This document shows, piece after piece, positions 1 through 11,237 of a stretch of DNA of 64,000 bases. Source of the DNA: Streptomyces griseus subsp. griseus (GTDB taxonomy: Bacteria; Actinomycetota; Actinomycetes; Streptomycetales; Streptomycetaceae); the NCBI RefSeq assembly GCF_000720255.1, contig NZ_JOJE01000003.1, positions 372,001 through 436,000 of the forward strand, written 5' to 3'. Position numbers and translations under genes: made by a program. The number at the start of each line of letters is the position of its first letter. The stretch's first letter is position 1. Below the pieces are notes generated by a model. The model made no database searches and had not been told where the DNA came from. It was given only the letters and a program-made list of their open reading frames with translations.

Positions 1-2
1 CC

Positions 3-851
3 TTCGTCTCGGCTCAGGCGAACAATCCCGATGGCAACAAGATCCAGGCAGGCGCCTACATCCTGAAAAAGGAGATGTCGGCCGCCAGTGCGCTGGACAT
101 GATGCTCGACCGCAAGAGCCAGGCCAATGTGTTGGTCAGGCCGGGGGAGCGCAACGTTCAGGTGTACAAGGCGATCGACCAGAAACTCGAACTCGCCTCG
201 GGCGCCACCCAGAAGGCCGCCGAAAAGGAGTACAAGAGCCTCGGCCTGCCCGACTGGGCGAACGACAACAAGGACATAAAGGAGCCGCTGGAGGGTTTCC
301 TCTATCCGGGCACCTATCCCGCCGCCAAGGGCATGAAGCCGGAGACGGTCCTGAAGGAGATGGTGTCCCAGGCCAACGAGGCGTACGGCAAGTACGACCT
401 GGAGGCGAAGGCCCGGGAACTCAAGCTGGAGAGCCCGCTGCAGGTCATCACGGTCGCCAGCCTCGTCCAGGCCGAGGGCAAGACGCACGACGACTTCCGC
501 AAGATGGCGGAGGTCGTCTACAACCGCCTCAAGCCCACGAACACCGAGACCAACCAGAAGCTTCAGTTCGACTCGACCTTCAATTACCTGAAGAACGAGA
601 GCAACATCAACATCAGCGAGTCCGAGATCAACAGCAACCAGGACCCGTACAACACGTACACGCAGAAGGGTCTCCCGCCCGGACCCATCGGCAATCCCGG
701 TGACGACGCGCTGAAGGCGACAATGAATCCGACGCACGACGGCTGGATCTACTTCGTGGCGACCGACGGCGAGAACAACACCGAATTCGCCAAGACGTAC
801 GCGGAATTCCAGCGGCTCAAGGACAAGTTCAACGAAGCATCCGCCAACTGA
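3..851 (+). CDS. mltG: Endolytic murein transglycosylase MltG (YceG family), 3' part
   Basis: MltG-type proteins are membrane-anchored lytic transglycosylases that cut nascent peptidoglycan glycan strands. Only the last 282 residues are in the window; the reading frame is open from base 3, so the N-terminal membrane anchor lies upstream. The YceG signature is clear: an ASLVQAEG segment carrying the presumed catalytic Glu (families usually have E where this protein has Q two residues before it), VVYNRL, a DSTFNYL substrate-cleft segment, and the diagnostic GLPPGPIGNPG loop followed by WIYFV near the end. It ends 19 bp before aroE, an arrangement usual in actinomycetes, so it is probably co-transcribed with the shikimate genes. 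The identity is secure; the length is unknown because the 5' end is missing. Confidence 0.9.
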   Translation, partial: FVSAQANNPDGNKIQAGAYILKKEMSAASALDMMLDRKSQANVLVRPGERNVQVYKAIDQKLELASGATQKAAEKEYKSLGLPDWANDNKDIKEPLEGFLYPGTYPAAKGMKPETVLKEMVSQANEAYGKYDLEAKARELKLESPLQVITVASLVQAEGKTHDDFRKMAEVVYNRLKPTNTETNQKLQFDSTFNYLKNESNINISESEINSNQDPYNTYTQKGLPPGPIGNPGDDALKATMNPTHDGWIYFVATDGENNTEFAKTYAEFQRLKDKFNEASAN

Positions 852-870
852 TTTCGGATCACGGATTTCA

Positions 871-1722
871 ATGAGCGACACCATGCGTACGGAGGGCGTC
901 CGGCGTCGCCGGGCCGCCGTGCTCGGCAGCCCCATCGCCCACTCCCTCTCCCCGGTGCTGCACCGCGCCGCCTACCGGGAACTCGGGCTCGCCGACTGGT
1001 CGTACGACCGCTTCGAGGTCGACGAGGAGGCACTGCCCGGGTTCTTCGCGGAGCTGGACGACGAGTGGGCGGGGCTGTCCCTGACCATGCCGCTGAAGCG
1101 GGCCGTCATCCCGCTGCTCGACGGGATCAGCGAGACGGCGACCTCCGTCGAGGCGGTCAACACGGTCGTCTTCACCGAGGACGGCCGCCGCGTCGGGGAC
1201 AACACCGACATCCCCGGCATGGTCGCCGCCCTGCGTGAACGTGGCATCGAACAGGTGGACTCGGCCGCGATCCTGGGCGCCGGCGCGACCGCCTCCTCGG
1301 CGCTCGCCGCCCTGGCGCGGGTCTGCACCGGCGAGGTCGTCGCCTACGTCCGCAGCGAGGCCCGGGCCGCCGAGATGCGGCAGTGGGGCGAGCGGCTCGA
1401 CGTCGAGGTCCGTACGGCGGACTGGGCGGACGCGGAGCAGGCGCTGCGTGCGCCCCTGGTGATCGCCACCACCCCTGCCGGTACCACCGACGCCCTGGCA
1501 GCCGCCGTGCCGGAGCGTCCCGCCACGCTCTTCGACGTGCTCTACGACCCCTGGCCGACCGCACTCGCCGCCCGCTGGTCCATGTACGGCGGTGCCGTGG
1601 TCAGCGGGCTGGACCTGCTGGTGCACCAGGCTGTCCTCCAGGTGGAGCAGATGACGGGCCGTAGGCCGGCTCCCGTGGACGTGATGCGAAAAGCGGGCGA
1701 ACATGCGCTCGAGGCCCGGTAA
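871..1722 (+). CDS. aroE: Shikimate 5-dehydrogenase
   Basis: Catalyses NADPH-dependent reduction of 3-dehydroshikimate to shikimate in the chorismate pathway. The 283-residue protein has the substrate-binding GSPIAHSLSP segment (residues 19-28), the catalytic Lys in LTMPLK (K76), the catalytic Asp in DNTDIPG (D113), and a Rossmann GAGAT loop at 136-140 for NADP. Its length is normal. It follows mltG by 19 bp and precedes a small Gln-rich membrane protein and aroC-aroK-aroB, so four shikimate-pathway enzymes are grouped here. The ATG at 871 is the first start after mltG; a second in-frame ATG five codons in is possible. Confident family call; assignment as AroE rather than an AroE-like quinate dehydrogenase rests on the aro context. 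Confidence 0.93.
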   Translation: MSDTMRTEGVRRRRAAVLGSPIAHSLSPVLHRAAYRELGLADWSYDRFEVDEEALPGFFAELDDEWAGLSLTMPLKRAVIPLLDGISETATSVEAVNTVVFTEDGRRVGDNTDIPGMVAALRERGIEQVDSAAILGAGATASSALAALARVCTGEVVAYVRSEARAAEMRQWGERLDVEVRTADWADAEQALRAPLVIATTPAGTTDALAAAVPERPATLFDVLYDPWPTALAARWSMYGGAVVSGLDLLVHQAVLQVEQMTGRRPAPVDVMRKAGEHALEAR

Positions 1723-1786
1723 GATCCGCTGCTGTTCCGCAGGGGGCGGAACAGCTACGGGGGCCGTACCAGGGGGGTAACCACTC

Positions 1787-2179
1787 ATGACCACAGCTGT
1801 GCCACTCGCGTCCGGAAAGGGCGAAATCTTCGAGATCGTCCTGAAATTCATGCCGGACTGGATCCAGGTGCCCGTGCTCTGCCTGATCATCGGGATCGTC
1901 GTCCTGTCGTGGCTGCTCAAGCTGAAGCGCTGGATCTCCCACCGGCGCGCGGTGCGGTCCGGTGCGCCGGCCGTCGCGGTGGCGCAGCAGGCGCAGGGCC
2001 AGGGGCGGGGCGCGGACTACCTGGGGCAGTACGCCCCGCAGCAGGCACAGCAGGCACAGCAGGCACAGCAGGCACAGCAGACACAGCAGGCACAGCAGGC
2101 ACAGCCCCGGCAGCCCAGCGGCGCCGACTTCCTCGGCTCCTACGCACCGCAGCAGCCGCAGCGGGAGGGCTCGGCCTGA
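1787..2179 (+). CDS. Small single-pass membrane protein with Gln-rich tandem-repeat tail
   Basis: No enzymatic function can be assigned. The 130-residue protein has one likely transmembrane helix at about residues 25-45 (WIQVPVLCLIIGIVVLS), then a basic stretch (KLKRWISHRRAVR) suggesting a cytoplasmic tail. The tail contains two similar motifs, GADYLGQYAPQQ and GADFLGSYAPQQ, that flank a run of AQQ units. At DNA level the run is seven 9-bp copies (2042-2104). The gene sits between aroE and aroC on the same strand. Repeat number probably varies between strains because such arrays slip in frame. Whether the protein has any role in aromatic biosynthesis is unknown. The start at 1787 is the first ATG after aroE. 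Confidence 0.75.
   Translation: MTTAVPLASGKGEIFEIVLKFMPDWIQVPVLCLIIGIVVLSWLLKLKRWISHRRAVRSGAPAVAVAQQAQGQGRGADYLGQYAPQQAQQAQQAQQAQQTQQAQQAQPRQPSGADFLGSYAPQQPQREGSA
2042..2104 (+). repeat. Seven 9-bp tandem repeats (CAGGCACAG)
   Basis: Seven head-to-tail copies of the 9-bp unit CAGGCACAG, one with a G-to-A change (the fifth, CAGACACAG). They lie inside the small membrane protein gene and encode AQQ triplets, so changes in copy number keep the frame. Seen directly in the sequence. Confidence 0.9.
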
Positions 2180-2361
2180 TCCGCGGTGCCGTCCCGCCCC
2201 GTCGCTCGCGTCCGTCTTGTGGACCGGCGGCCGGGTCCGCGGGGCGAACGTGGGAGGATCGGAGGTGGCGGGCCAGGGTCGCGCACCCGGTCGCGCCGTC
2301 GCCGTACGCGAGGACGCGCGTACGCAGGGCAGCAGCAGGGCGCGGATACTGAGGAGCACCG

Positions 2362-5168
<2,807 letters not shown>

Positions 5169-5363
5169 CCGATTCGCCTCCCGTCACGGGCACTTGGTGC
5201 CGCCCCCGGCCGTTCCCAGAACAACGACCAGGGGCGGTACGGTTCGGACAACGCCCCCCCGTCACGCCCTTTAGGGTGTGGAGGAAAGCGGGTTCACCCC
5301 CGCCGCCGGCGTCCCTCGCCCGCGGCGAACCGAGCCCAGAAGAACGAGACGGAGTGGCACCGG

Positions 5364-6245
5364 ATGCAGCACGCAGTGGGGTCTCCGCTGCCGCAGCCCC
5401 CTCAGCCGGGGCACGGTCCGGCCCACGGTTGGTCGCCGGCCGCGCACCACCCGGGCCCGCATCATCCGGGTCCGCACCCCTCGGGCCCAGGCCCCCAGCA
5501 AGGGCCCGCCCCCGTGCCCCCGCCGCCCCCGGGCTTCACCGGAGGGCCGCCCACCGTGCCGCTCCCCCCGGTACCGCCCGCGCCGCCCGTCCCGGCCCCC
5601 GACACCACCGGCCACGTCCCGCTCCCGCCGGGCGGCCCGGTGGCCGCGCCCAGCGCGCCCCCGACACCGGCCGCGCCCGACCCGACGACCACCACCCTGG
5701 CCGTCCTCCTGATCGGACCCGCGGGCGCCGGCAAGACGAGCGTCGCCAAGTACTGGGCCGACCACCGCCGCGTCCCCACCGCGCACATCAGCCTCGACGA
5801 CGTCCGCGAATGGGTCCGCTCCGGCTTCGCCGACCCCCAGTCCGGCTGGAACGACCACTCCGAGGCGCAGTACCGGCTGGCCCGCCGCACCTGCGGGTTC
5901 GCCGCCCGCAACTTCCTCGCCAACGGCATCTCCTGCATCCTCGACGACGCCGTCTTCCCCGACCGCCCCGTGGTCGGCCTCGGCGGCTGGAAGCGCCACG
6001 TGGGCCCCGGCCTCCTGCCCGTCGTCCTCCTCCCGGGCCTGGAGATCGTCCTGGAACGCAACGCCGAACGCTCCGGCAACCGCCGCCTCACCGACGAGGA
6101 GGTCGCCCGCATCCACGGTCGCATGGCCGGCTGGTACGGCTCGGGCCTCCCGATCATCGACAACTCCCAGCTCGACGTCCCCCAAACCGCCCACCTCCTG
6201 AACGAGGTCCTGGCAAGATCCATCACCAGCCCCCCGAACTGGTAG
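5364..6245 (+). CDS. Pro-rich N-terminus fused to P-loop kinase-like domain
   Basis: The 293-residue protein has two parts. Residues 1 to about 110 are almost entirely Pro, His, Gly and Ala (many PGPHH and PPPP runs), probably disordered. The rest is a P-loop domain with Walker A GPAGAGKTS from residue 118, then SLDDVREWV (a DD pair placed like the Asp of AAA_33-type small-molecule kinases), CILDDAVFPDRP, and a late Arg-rich NAERSGNRRL lid. This resembles zeta-toxin, chloramphenicol-phosphotransferase and gluconate-kinase-like folds, so phosphorylation of a small substrate is plausible, but the substrate is unknown. A TAGGGT box at 5272-5277 could be a -10 element. It stands apart from aroB by 217 bp. 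Confidence 0.8.
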   Translation: MQHAVGSPLPQPPQPGHGPAHGWSPAAHHPGPHHPGPHPSGPGPQQGPAPVPPPPPGFTGGPPTVPLPPVPPAPPVPAPDTTGHVPLPPGGPVAAPSAPPTPAAPDPTTTTLAVLLIGPAGAGKTSVAKYWADHRRVPTAHISLDDVREWVRSGFADPQSGWNDHSEAQYRLARRTCGFAARNFLANGISCILDDAVFPDRPVVGLGGWKRHVGPGLLPVVLLPGLEIVLERNAERSGNRRLTDEEVARIHGRMAGWYGSGLPIIDNSQLDVPQTAHLLNEVLARSITSPPNW

Positions 6246-6300
6246 AGACAGGGGGAGGGCAATCGCCCCGAGCTGCTGACGCGGGGGACCGCACTCACCC

Positions 6301-6375
6301 AGGGGCGCGGGGCCGTGTCGATATGCGGCTTCGCCGCGTGGGCGCGAACAACCCCCACGCACCCGCACCCGACAA
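6301..6375 (+). repeat. Candidate Streptomyces intergenic repeat with GCGGC hairpin
   Basis: A GC-rich stretch of the form GGGGCGCGGGGCCGTG, a perfect GCGGC-TTC-GCCGC hairpin (6325-6337) and a CCCACGCACCCGCACCCGAC tail. From memory this composite resembles a short repeat scattered between genes in Streptomyces chromosomes, but no second copy occurs in this window, so the repeat status cannot be shown here. It fills most of the gap before the M24 gene. Confidence 0.4.
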
Positions 6376-6440
6376 CGCGCCGTTGCCCCACTCGGCCTCC
6401 CCAACCGGCGCCAACCCCGCGGAGCTCATACGCTCGGCAC

Positions 6441-7547
6441 ATGTCAGAGGTGTACGCGTCCCGCCGAAATCGCCTACGGGAGCGCTGCAGCGCGGCCGGC
6501 AGCGCGGCAGCGCTGATCTCCCGTCCAGCCAATGTGCGGTACCTCGCGGGCATCGCCCCGCCCGGTGCCGTCCTGCTGCTGGGAAAGCGCGAGGAACTGC
6601 TGGTGAGTGCGGGCCCGCCGAACGACCGGCCCGCCGAAGGTCGCCTCGACGAGGCGCTACGGGTGCACGCCCTGCCCCGAGCCGGAGGCGACCCCGCCGT
6701 CGCGGCCGTCGGCCTCCTCGTGACGCAGGGCACCGATTCCCTGGCCCTGGAGGAGCACCACCTCACGGTGGCCCGGCACCGCGCCATCCGCTCCGTAGCC
6801 CCGGGCCTGCGCCTGGCCGACCTCGGGGGCGCGGTCGAGCAGCTGAGGGTGGTGAAGGACGAGGAGGAGATCTCCTGCCTGCGCATCGGCGCCGAGATCG
6901 CCGACCAGGCCCTCGGTGAACTGCTCGAATCCATCCTCGTCGGCCGTACCGAACGGCATCTCGCCCTGGAACTGGAGCGCCGTCTCGTCGACCACGGCGC
7001 CGACGGCCCCGCCTTCCCCACTTCCGTCGCGACCGGCCCGAACTCCGGCCGCCGCGGCCACCGCCCCACCGACCGCCGGGTCGAGGAGGGCGACTTCCTC
7101 TCCGTCTGTCTGGGGGCGACCTATCGCGGCTACCGCTGCGAGATCGGCCGGACCTTCGTCATCGGCACCTCGCCCGCGGACTGGCAGATCGAGCTGTACG
7201 ACCTGGTCTTCGCAGCCCAGCGCGCCGGACGGGAGTCCCTCGCGCCCGGCGCCGCGTACCGTGACGTGGACCACGCGGCACGTCAGGTGCTCGACTCCGC
7301 GGGGTTCGCGGCGGGCCTTCCCGAACTGACTGGTCACGGGGTCGGGCTCGAAATCGACGAGGACCCGCAGTTGGGTCCCGCGGCCATGGGTAAACTGGAC
7401 GCTTGCGTGCCGGTCACCGTCGAACCGGGGGTCCACCTCCCGGGCCGGGGCGGTGTCCGGATCGATGACACGCTCGTCGTACGCCCCGAGGCGGACGGCG
7501 GACCCGAGCTACTCACCATCACGACCAAGGAGCTGCTCGCGCTCTAG
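6441..7547 (+). CDS. M24 aminopeptidase P-like protein with altered metal ligands
   Basis: The 368-residue protein has the two-domain layout of Xaa-Pro peptidases: an N-terminal creatinase-like half and a C-terminal pita-bread half from about residue 150. The M24 landmarks align well, yet the metal ligands differ: the first Asp is Cys223 ([11 protein letters not shown]), the second is Glu234 (GYRCEIGRT), His299 is kept (TGHGVGLE), the usual second His position is Asp306, Glu328 is kept (VTVEPGV) and the last Glu is Asp342 (RIDDT). Dimetal peptidase activity is therefore doubtful. The start at ATG 6441 is chosen because the upstream in-frame part lies in a repeat-like sequence. It sits just before efp. 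A non-peptidase or single-metal role is inference. Confidence 0.85.
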   Translation: MSEVYASRRNRLRERCSAAGSAAALISRPANVRYLAGIAPPGAVLLLGKREELLVSAGPPNDRPAEGRLDEALRVHALPRAGGDPAVAAVGLLVTQGTDSLALEEHHLTVARHRAIRSVAPGLRLADLGGAVEQLRVVKDEEEISCLRIGAEIADQALGELLESILVGRTERHLALELERRLVDHGADGPAFPTSVATGPNSGRRGHRPTDRRVEEGDFLSVCLGATYRGYRCEIGRTFVIGTSPADWQIELYDLVFAAQRAGRESLAPGAAYRDVDHAARQVLDSAGFAAGLPELTGHGVGLEIDEDPQLGPAAMGKLDACVPVTVEPGVHLPGRGGVRIDDTLVVRPEADGGPELLTITTKELLAL

Positions 7548-7591
7548 CGCTTGCCCCGGGGTCGTACGTCAGTCCAGGAGATTCCGCAACC

Positions 7592-8158
7592 GTGGCTTCC
7601 ACGAACGACCTCAAGAACGGCATGGTGCTCAAGCTCGAAGGCGGCCAGCTCTGGTCCGTCGTCGAGTTCCAGCACGTCAAGCCCGGCAAGGGCCCGGCTT
7701 TCGTGCGCACCAAGCTCAAGAACGTGCTCTCCGGCAAGGTCGTCGACAAGACCTTCAACGCCGGCGTCAAGGTCGAGACGGCCACTGTCGACAAGCGCGA
7801 CATGCAGTTCTCGTACATGGACGGCGAGTATTTCGTCTTCATGGACATGGAGACCTACGACCAGCTCATGGTCGACCGCAAGGCCGTCGGCGACGCCGCC
7901 AACTTCCTCATCGAGGGCTTCATGGCCACCGTCGCGCAGCATGAGGGCGAGGTGCTCTTCGTCGAGCTGCCGGCCGCCGTCGAGCTCGTGATCCAGGACA
8001 CCGAGCCGGGCGTCCAGGGCGACCGCTCCACCGGCGGCACCAAGCCCGCCACGCTGGAGACGGGCCACCAGATCCAGGTCCCGCTCTTCATCACCACCGG
8101 AGAGAAGATCAAGGTCGACACCCGCACGAGCGACTACCTCGGCCGGGTGAACAGCTAA
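7592..8158 (+). CDS. efp: Elongation factor P
   Basis: EF-P binds stalled ribosomes at polyproline stretches and stimulates peptide-bond formation. The 188-residue protein (GTG start at 7592) has the normal three-domain length. The tip loop of domain I reads PGKGPAF with Lys33, the actinobacterial form; published work on Corynebacterium indicates that this PGKGP loop acts without post-translational modification. The C-terminal signature [11 protein letters not shown] is present. It is followed two bases later by nusB, so the two are likely co-transcribed. High confidence. Confidence 0.97.
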   Translation: MASTNDLKNGMVLKLEGGQLWSVVEFQHVKPGKGPAFVRTKLKNVLSGKVVDKTFNAGVKVETATVDKRDMQFSYMDGEYFVFMDMETYDQLMVDRKAVGDAANFLIEGFMATVAQHEGEVLFVELPAAVELVIQDTEPGVQGDRSTGGTKPATLETGHQIQVPLFITTGEKIKVDTRTSDYLGRVNS

Positions 8159-8160
8159 CC

Positions 8161-8595
8161 GTGGCTGCCCGCAACACGGCCCGCAAGCGTGCCTTCCAGA
8201 TCCTCTTCGAGGGCGACCAGCGCGGGGCCGACGTCCTGACGGTCCTCGCGGACTGGGTCCGGCTCTCCCGGTCCGACACCCGGCAGCCGCCGGTGAGCGA
8301 GTACACGATGCAGCTGGTCGAGGGGTACGCGGCGCACGCGACGCGCATCGACGAGCTGATCGCCCAGTACTCGGTCGGCTGGACGCTCGACCGGATGCCG
8401 GTCGTCGACCGCAACATCCTGCGCCTGGGTGCCTACGAGCTGATCTGGTCCGACGAGACCCCGGAGGCCGTCGTCCTCGACGAGATGGTGCAGCTGGCGA
8501 AGGAGTTCTCCACGGACGAGTCGCCCTCGTTCGTCAATGGCCTGCTCGGCCGTCTCAAGGAGCTCAAGCCGTCCCTGCGCCGCGACGAGGCCTAG
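8161..8595 (+). CDS. nusB: Transcription antitermination factor NusB
   Basis: NusB binds BoxA RNA with NusE (S10) and supports antitermination of rRNA transcription. The 144-residue all-helical protein starts at GTG 8161 and carries the N-terminal ARNTARKRAFQILFE, then GWTLDRMPVVDRNILRLG and the C-terminal FVNGLLGRL, all hallmarks. It begins two bases after the efp stop. The same fold is found again as the N-terminal RNA-binding domain of RsmB at 28329. A strong hairpin terminator follows. High confidence. Confidence 0.96.
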   Translation: MAARNTARKRAFQILFEGDQRGADVLTVLADWVRLSRSDTRQPPVSEYTMQLVEGYAAHATRIDELIAQYSVGWTLDRMPVVDRNILRLGAYELIWSDETPEAVVLDEMVQLAKEFSTDESPSFVNGLLGRLKELKPSLRRDEA

Positions 8596-8627
8596 GCAGC
8601 GGTACAAGCAGTCAGCGGTACTACGAA

Positions 8628-8669
8628 CGCCGGAGGGCCCGCAGCGTCACGTCTGCGGGCCCTCCGGCG
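8628..8669 (+). terminator. Intrinsic terminator after nusB
   Basis: Perfect 17-bp inverted repeat: arms 8628-8644 and 8653-8669 with an 8-nt loop (CGTCACGT). It lies 32 bp after the nusB stop between convergent genes. No U-run, as is usual in streptomycetes. Confidence 0.85.
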
Positions 8670-8717
8670 TGTCCATGCTCATCCCCGTACCCCTGGCACC
8701 CCACAGGCCCGTAGAAC

Positions 8718-8763
8718 GCCGCCGGGGTGGCCGGAACCGTCAAGTTCCGGCCACCCCGGCGGC
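8718..8763 (-). terminator. Intrinsic terminator after bldD
   Basis: Perfect 20-bp inverted repeat: arms 8718-8737 and 8744-8763 with a 6-nt loop (CGTCAA). It is 27 bp beyond the bldD stop on the minus strand, so bldD and the efp-nusB unit each have their own hairpin in this convergent gap. Confidence 0.85.
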
Positions 8764-8790
8764 ACGTTTCTGCGCAGCCCGCGGAAGGGC

Positions 8791-9291
8791 TCAGCTCTCC
8801 TCGTGGGAGACCGCGCGACGCGCGTCCGCGTCCAGGACGCCCCAGCTGATCAGCTGCTCGGTCAGGACCGAGGGCGACTGGTCGTAGATGACGGCGAGTG
8901 TGCGCAGGTCGTCCTGGCGGATCGAGAGGACCTTGCCGTTGTAGTCACCGCGCTGGGACTGGATCGTGGCCGCGTAGCGCTGGAGGGGGCCCGCCTTCTC
9001 GACCGGGACGTGGGCGAGACGCTCCAGGTCCAGGACCAGCTTCGGCGGGGGCTCGGCGGCGCCGCCCGGCGTGGTGCCCGGCAGCAGCTCCTGAACCGGG
9101 ACACCGTAGAAATCCGCCAACTCGGCAAGGCGCTGTACGGTCACGGCACGGTCGCCGCGCTCGTACGAACCGACCACGACCGCCTTCCAGCGTCCCTGGG
9201 ACTTCTCCTCGACACCGTGGAGGGAAAGGCCCTGCTGGGTGCGGATGGCCCGGAGCTTGGCCCCGAGCTGTTTGGCGTATTCGCTGGACAT
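8791..9291 (-). CDS. bldD: Developmental master regulator BldD
   Basis: BldD represses sporulation genes during vegetative growth when dimerised by cyclic di-GMP. The 166-residue protein has an XRE-type helix-turn-helix in the first 70 residues (RTQQGLSLHGVEEK, SYERGDRAVTVQRLAELADFY) and a C-terminal domain with the c-di-GMP signature RxD-x8-RxxD: R114, D116, R125, D128, numbered exactly as in S. coelicolor. I chose the ATG at 9291 (MSSEYAKQLG) over the five-codon upstream start because it is the established N-terminus. A palindrome at 9336-9355 is a likely autoregulatory site. This gene is strong evidence for a sporulating actinomycete. High confidence. Confidence 0.97.
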   Translation of the reverse strand: MSSEYAKQLGAKLRAIRTQQGLSLHGVEEKSQGRWKAVVVGSYERGDRAVTVQRLAELADFYGVPVQELLPGTTPGGAAEPPPKLVLDLERLAHVPVEKAGPLQRYAATIQSQRGDYNGKVLSIRQDDLRTLAVIYDQSPSVLTEQLISWGVLDADARRAVSHEES

Positions 9292-9335
9292 ATAGCTCCC
9301 CGGCACTGTGTCGACGCGGCAGGGCCGCGCGGCTG

Positions 9336-9355
9336 GTAACTCACTGTGAGGTTAC
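9336..9355 (-). promoter_or_regulatory. Candidate BldD operator (autoregulation)
   Basis: Near-palindrome GTAACTCAC-T-GTGAGGTTAC 45 bp upstream of the bldD start. On the minus strand it contains AGTGA followed by TTACC, close to the published BldD box (AGTGA, spacer, TCACC). BldD is known to repress its own gene in S. coelicolor. The site match is seen; the function is inferred. Confidence 0.6.
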
Positions 9356-9504
9356 GCAGCGTGATTCTTCTGCGTCAAGCCGAATGGTCCACACCGACTC
9401 TTCCGTGGTATCGGTGATCGGTTGGGCCAAGAGGGTGACAGTGGTGCGGCAGGGGGGTGATCAGGCGTGTCGCACCGGCCTGCTACCGTGGATGGCGCAA
9501 ATCC

Positions 9505-9546
9505 GACGTCCTTTAAGGTCCGTCCCGTGAGGCGGAGAAGGAGGTC
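9505..9546 (+). promoter_or_regulatory. PyrR-binding RNA element sequestering the pyrR ribosome-binding site
   Basis: The leader just before pyrR contains the conserved TCCCGTGAGG loop (9523-9532) between TCCG (9519-9522) and CGGA (9533-9536), closed by an outer TCCTT (9509-9513) / AAGGA (9538-9542) pairing. The second outer arm is part of the AAGGAGG Shine-Dalgarno sequence. This matches the PyrR-binding loop family; in mycobacteria PyrR with UMP represses translation by this arrangement. Here too the geometry favours translational repression, not attenuation, because no terminator is visible between this element and the ATG. Confidence 0.75.
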
Positions 9547-9554
9547 CGTTTCGT

Positions 9555-10154
9555 ATGGACAAGCACGACCAGCAGGACCCGCAGCTCGACGAGCACCAGG
9601 ACCCGCAGGCGTCAGGCGCGAGGCCCGTCCTCGAAGGCCCTGACATCGCACGGGTGCTCACCCGCATCGCCCACGAGATCGTCGAACGCGCCAAGGGCGC
9701 CGACGACGTGGTGCTCCTCGGCATTCCGACCCGGGGCGTCTTCCTCGCCCAGCGGCTCGCCGCCAAGCTGGAGCAGATCACCGACCGCAAGATCCCGGTC
9801 GGCTCGCTCGACATCACCATGTACCGCGACGACCTGCGCATGCACCCGCCGCGTGCGCTGGCCCGCACCGAGATCCCCGGTGACGGCATCGACGGCAAGC
9901 TGGTCGTCCTCGTCGACGACGTGCTCTTCTCCGGCCGCACCATCCGCGCGGCCCTCGACGCCCTGAACGACATCGGGCGCCCCCGCGCGGTGCAGCTCGC
10001 GGTCCTCGTCGACCGCGGCCACCGCGAACTGCCCATCCGCGCCGACTACGTCGGCAAGAACCTCCCCACGTCGCTGCGGGAGACGGTCAAGGTCCAGCTC
10101 GCCGAGGAGGACGGTCGCGACACCGTGCTGCTCGGCGCCAAGCAGACCCCGTAG
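9555..10154 (+). CDS. pyrR: Bifunctional pyr operon regulator / uracil phosphoribosyltransferase PyrR
   Basis: PyrR senses UMP and binds pyr mRNA; it can also make UMP from uracil and PRPP. The 199-residue protein has a polar, His/Gln/Asp-rich N-terminal extension of about 22 residues, then the phosphoribosyltransferase fold with the PRPP loop [13 protein letters not shown] at 117-129 and the [10 protein letters not shown] segment at 57-66. It heads the pyrimidine operon and is preceded by its own RNA target element. The start at ATG 9555 follows AAGGAGG by 10 bp. High confidence. Confidence 0.95.
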   Translation: MDKHDQQDPQLDEHQDPQASGARPVLEGPDIARVLTRIAHEIVERAKGADDVVLLGIPTRGVFLAQRLAAKLEQITDRKIPVGSLDITMYRDDLRMHPPRALARTEIPGDGIDGKLVVLVDDVLFSGRTIRAALDALNDIGRPRAVQLAVLVDRGHRELPIRADYVGKNLPTSLRETVKVQLAEEDGRDTVLLGAKQTP

Positions 10155-10241
10155 CAGGCCGAGCGGGTACGCCGGTCCCGGCGCGCCCCAGTCTGCCCGG
10201 AACCTCCCTGTATACGTGAACTGCCTTACGGAGCCTGACAG

Positions 10242-11231
10242 ATGCAGCGTCATCTCATCTCGGCCGCCGACCTCACCCGCGACGACGCCGTCCACATCCT
10301 CGACACCGCCGAGGAGATGGCCCGGGTCGCCGACCGGCCGATCAAGAAACTGCCGACCCTGCGCGGCCGCACGATCGTCAACCTCTTCTTCGAGGACTCC
10401 ACCCGCACCCGGATCTCCTTCGAGGCCGCCGAGAAGCGTCTCTCCGCCGACGTCATCAACTTCTCCGCCAAGGGCTCCAGCGTCTCCAAGGGCGAGTCCC
10501 TGAAGGACACCGCCCAGACCCTGGAGGCCATGGGCGTCGACGCCGTCGTCATCCGGCACGGCGCCTCCGGAGCGCCGTACCGCCTCGCCAACTCCGGGTG
10601 GATCGACGCGGTCGTCGTCAACGCCGGCGACGGCACCCACCAGCACCCCACCCAGGCCCTGCTGGACGCCTTCACGATGCGACGGCGCCTGGTCGGCCGG
10701 GACGCCGGGATCGGGCAGGACCTGTCCGGCAAGCGCATCACCCTCGTCGGAGACGTCCTGCACAGCCGGGTCGCCCGCTCCAACGTCGACCTGCTGCACA
10801 CCCTCGGCGCCGAGGTCACCCTCGTCGCTCCGCCCACCCTGGTGCCGGTCGGCGTCGAGACCTGGCCCTGCGAGGTCTCCTACGACCTCGACAGCACGCT
10901 GCCCAAGTCGGACGCGGTGATGATGCTGCGCGTGCAGCGTGAGCGGATGAACGCCGCGTTCTTCCCCACCGAGCGCGAGTACTCCCGCCGCTACGGCCTC
11001 GACGGCGACCGCATGGCGCGGATGCCCGAGCACGCCATCGTGATGCACCCCGGCCCGATGGTCCGCGGCATGGAGATCACCGCCGAGGTCGCCGACTCCG
11101 ACCGCTGCACCGTCGTCGAACAGGTCGCCAACGGGGTCTCGATCCGCATGGCCGTCCTGTACCTGCTCCTGGGCGGCAACGAACCCGCCGTCAGCCACGC
11201 CCGTACCACCGCTTCCACCGAGGAGAAGTAA
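10242..11231 (+). CDS. pyrB: Aspartate carbamoyltransferase catalytic subunit
   Basis: Condenses carbamoyl phosphate with aspartate, the committed step of pyrimidine synthesis. The 329-residue protein has the carbamoyl-phosphate signature [13 protein letters not shown] near residue 50, [13 protein letters not shown] in the middle, and the aspartate-binding region around [10 protein letters not shown]. No regulatory PyrI subunit is seen nearby. It starts 87 bp after pyrR and ends 6 bp before pyrC. High confidence. Confidence 0.96.
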   Translation: MQRHLISAADLTRDDAVHILDTAEEMARVADRPIKKLPTLRGRTIVNLFFEDSTRTRISFEAAEKRLSADVINFSAKGSSVSKGESLKDTAQTLEAMGVDAVVIRHGASGAPYRLANSGWIDAVVVNAGDGTHQHPTQALLDAFTMRRRLVGRDAGIGQDLSGKRITLVGDVLHSRVARSNVDLLHTLGAEVTLVAPPTLVPVGVETWPCEVSYDLDSTLPKSDAVMMLRVQRERMNAAFFPTEREYSRRYGLDGDRMARMPEHAIVMHPGPMVRGMEITAEVADSDRCTVVEQVANGVSIRMAVLYLLLGGNEPAVSHARTTASTEEK

Positions 11232-11237
11232 GCGACC

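Noticed and set aside
2042..2104. Short direct repeats as a CRISPR-like array
   Set aside because: The units are contiguous 9-bp copies without spacers, and in frame within a coding region.
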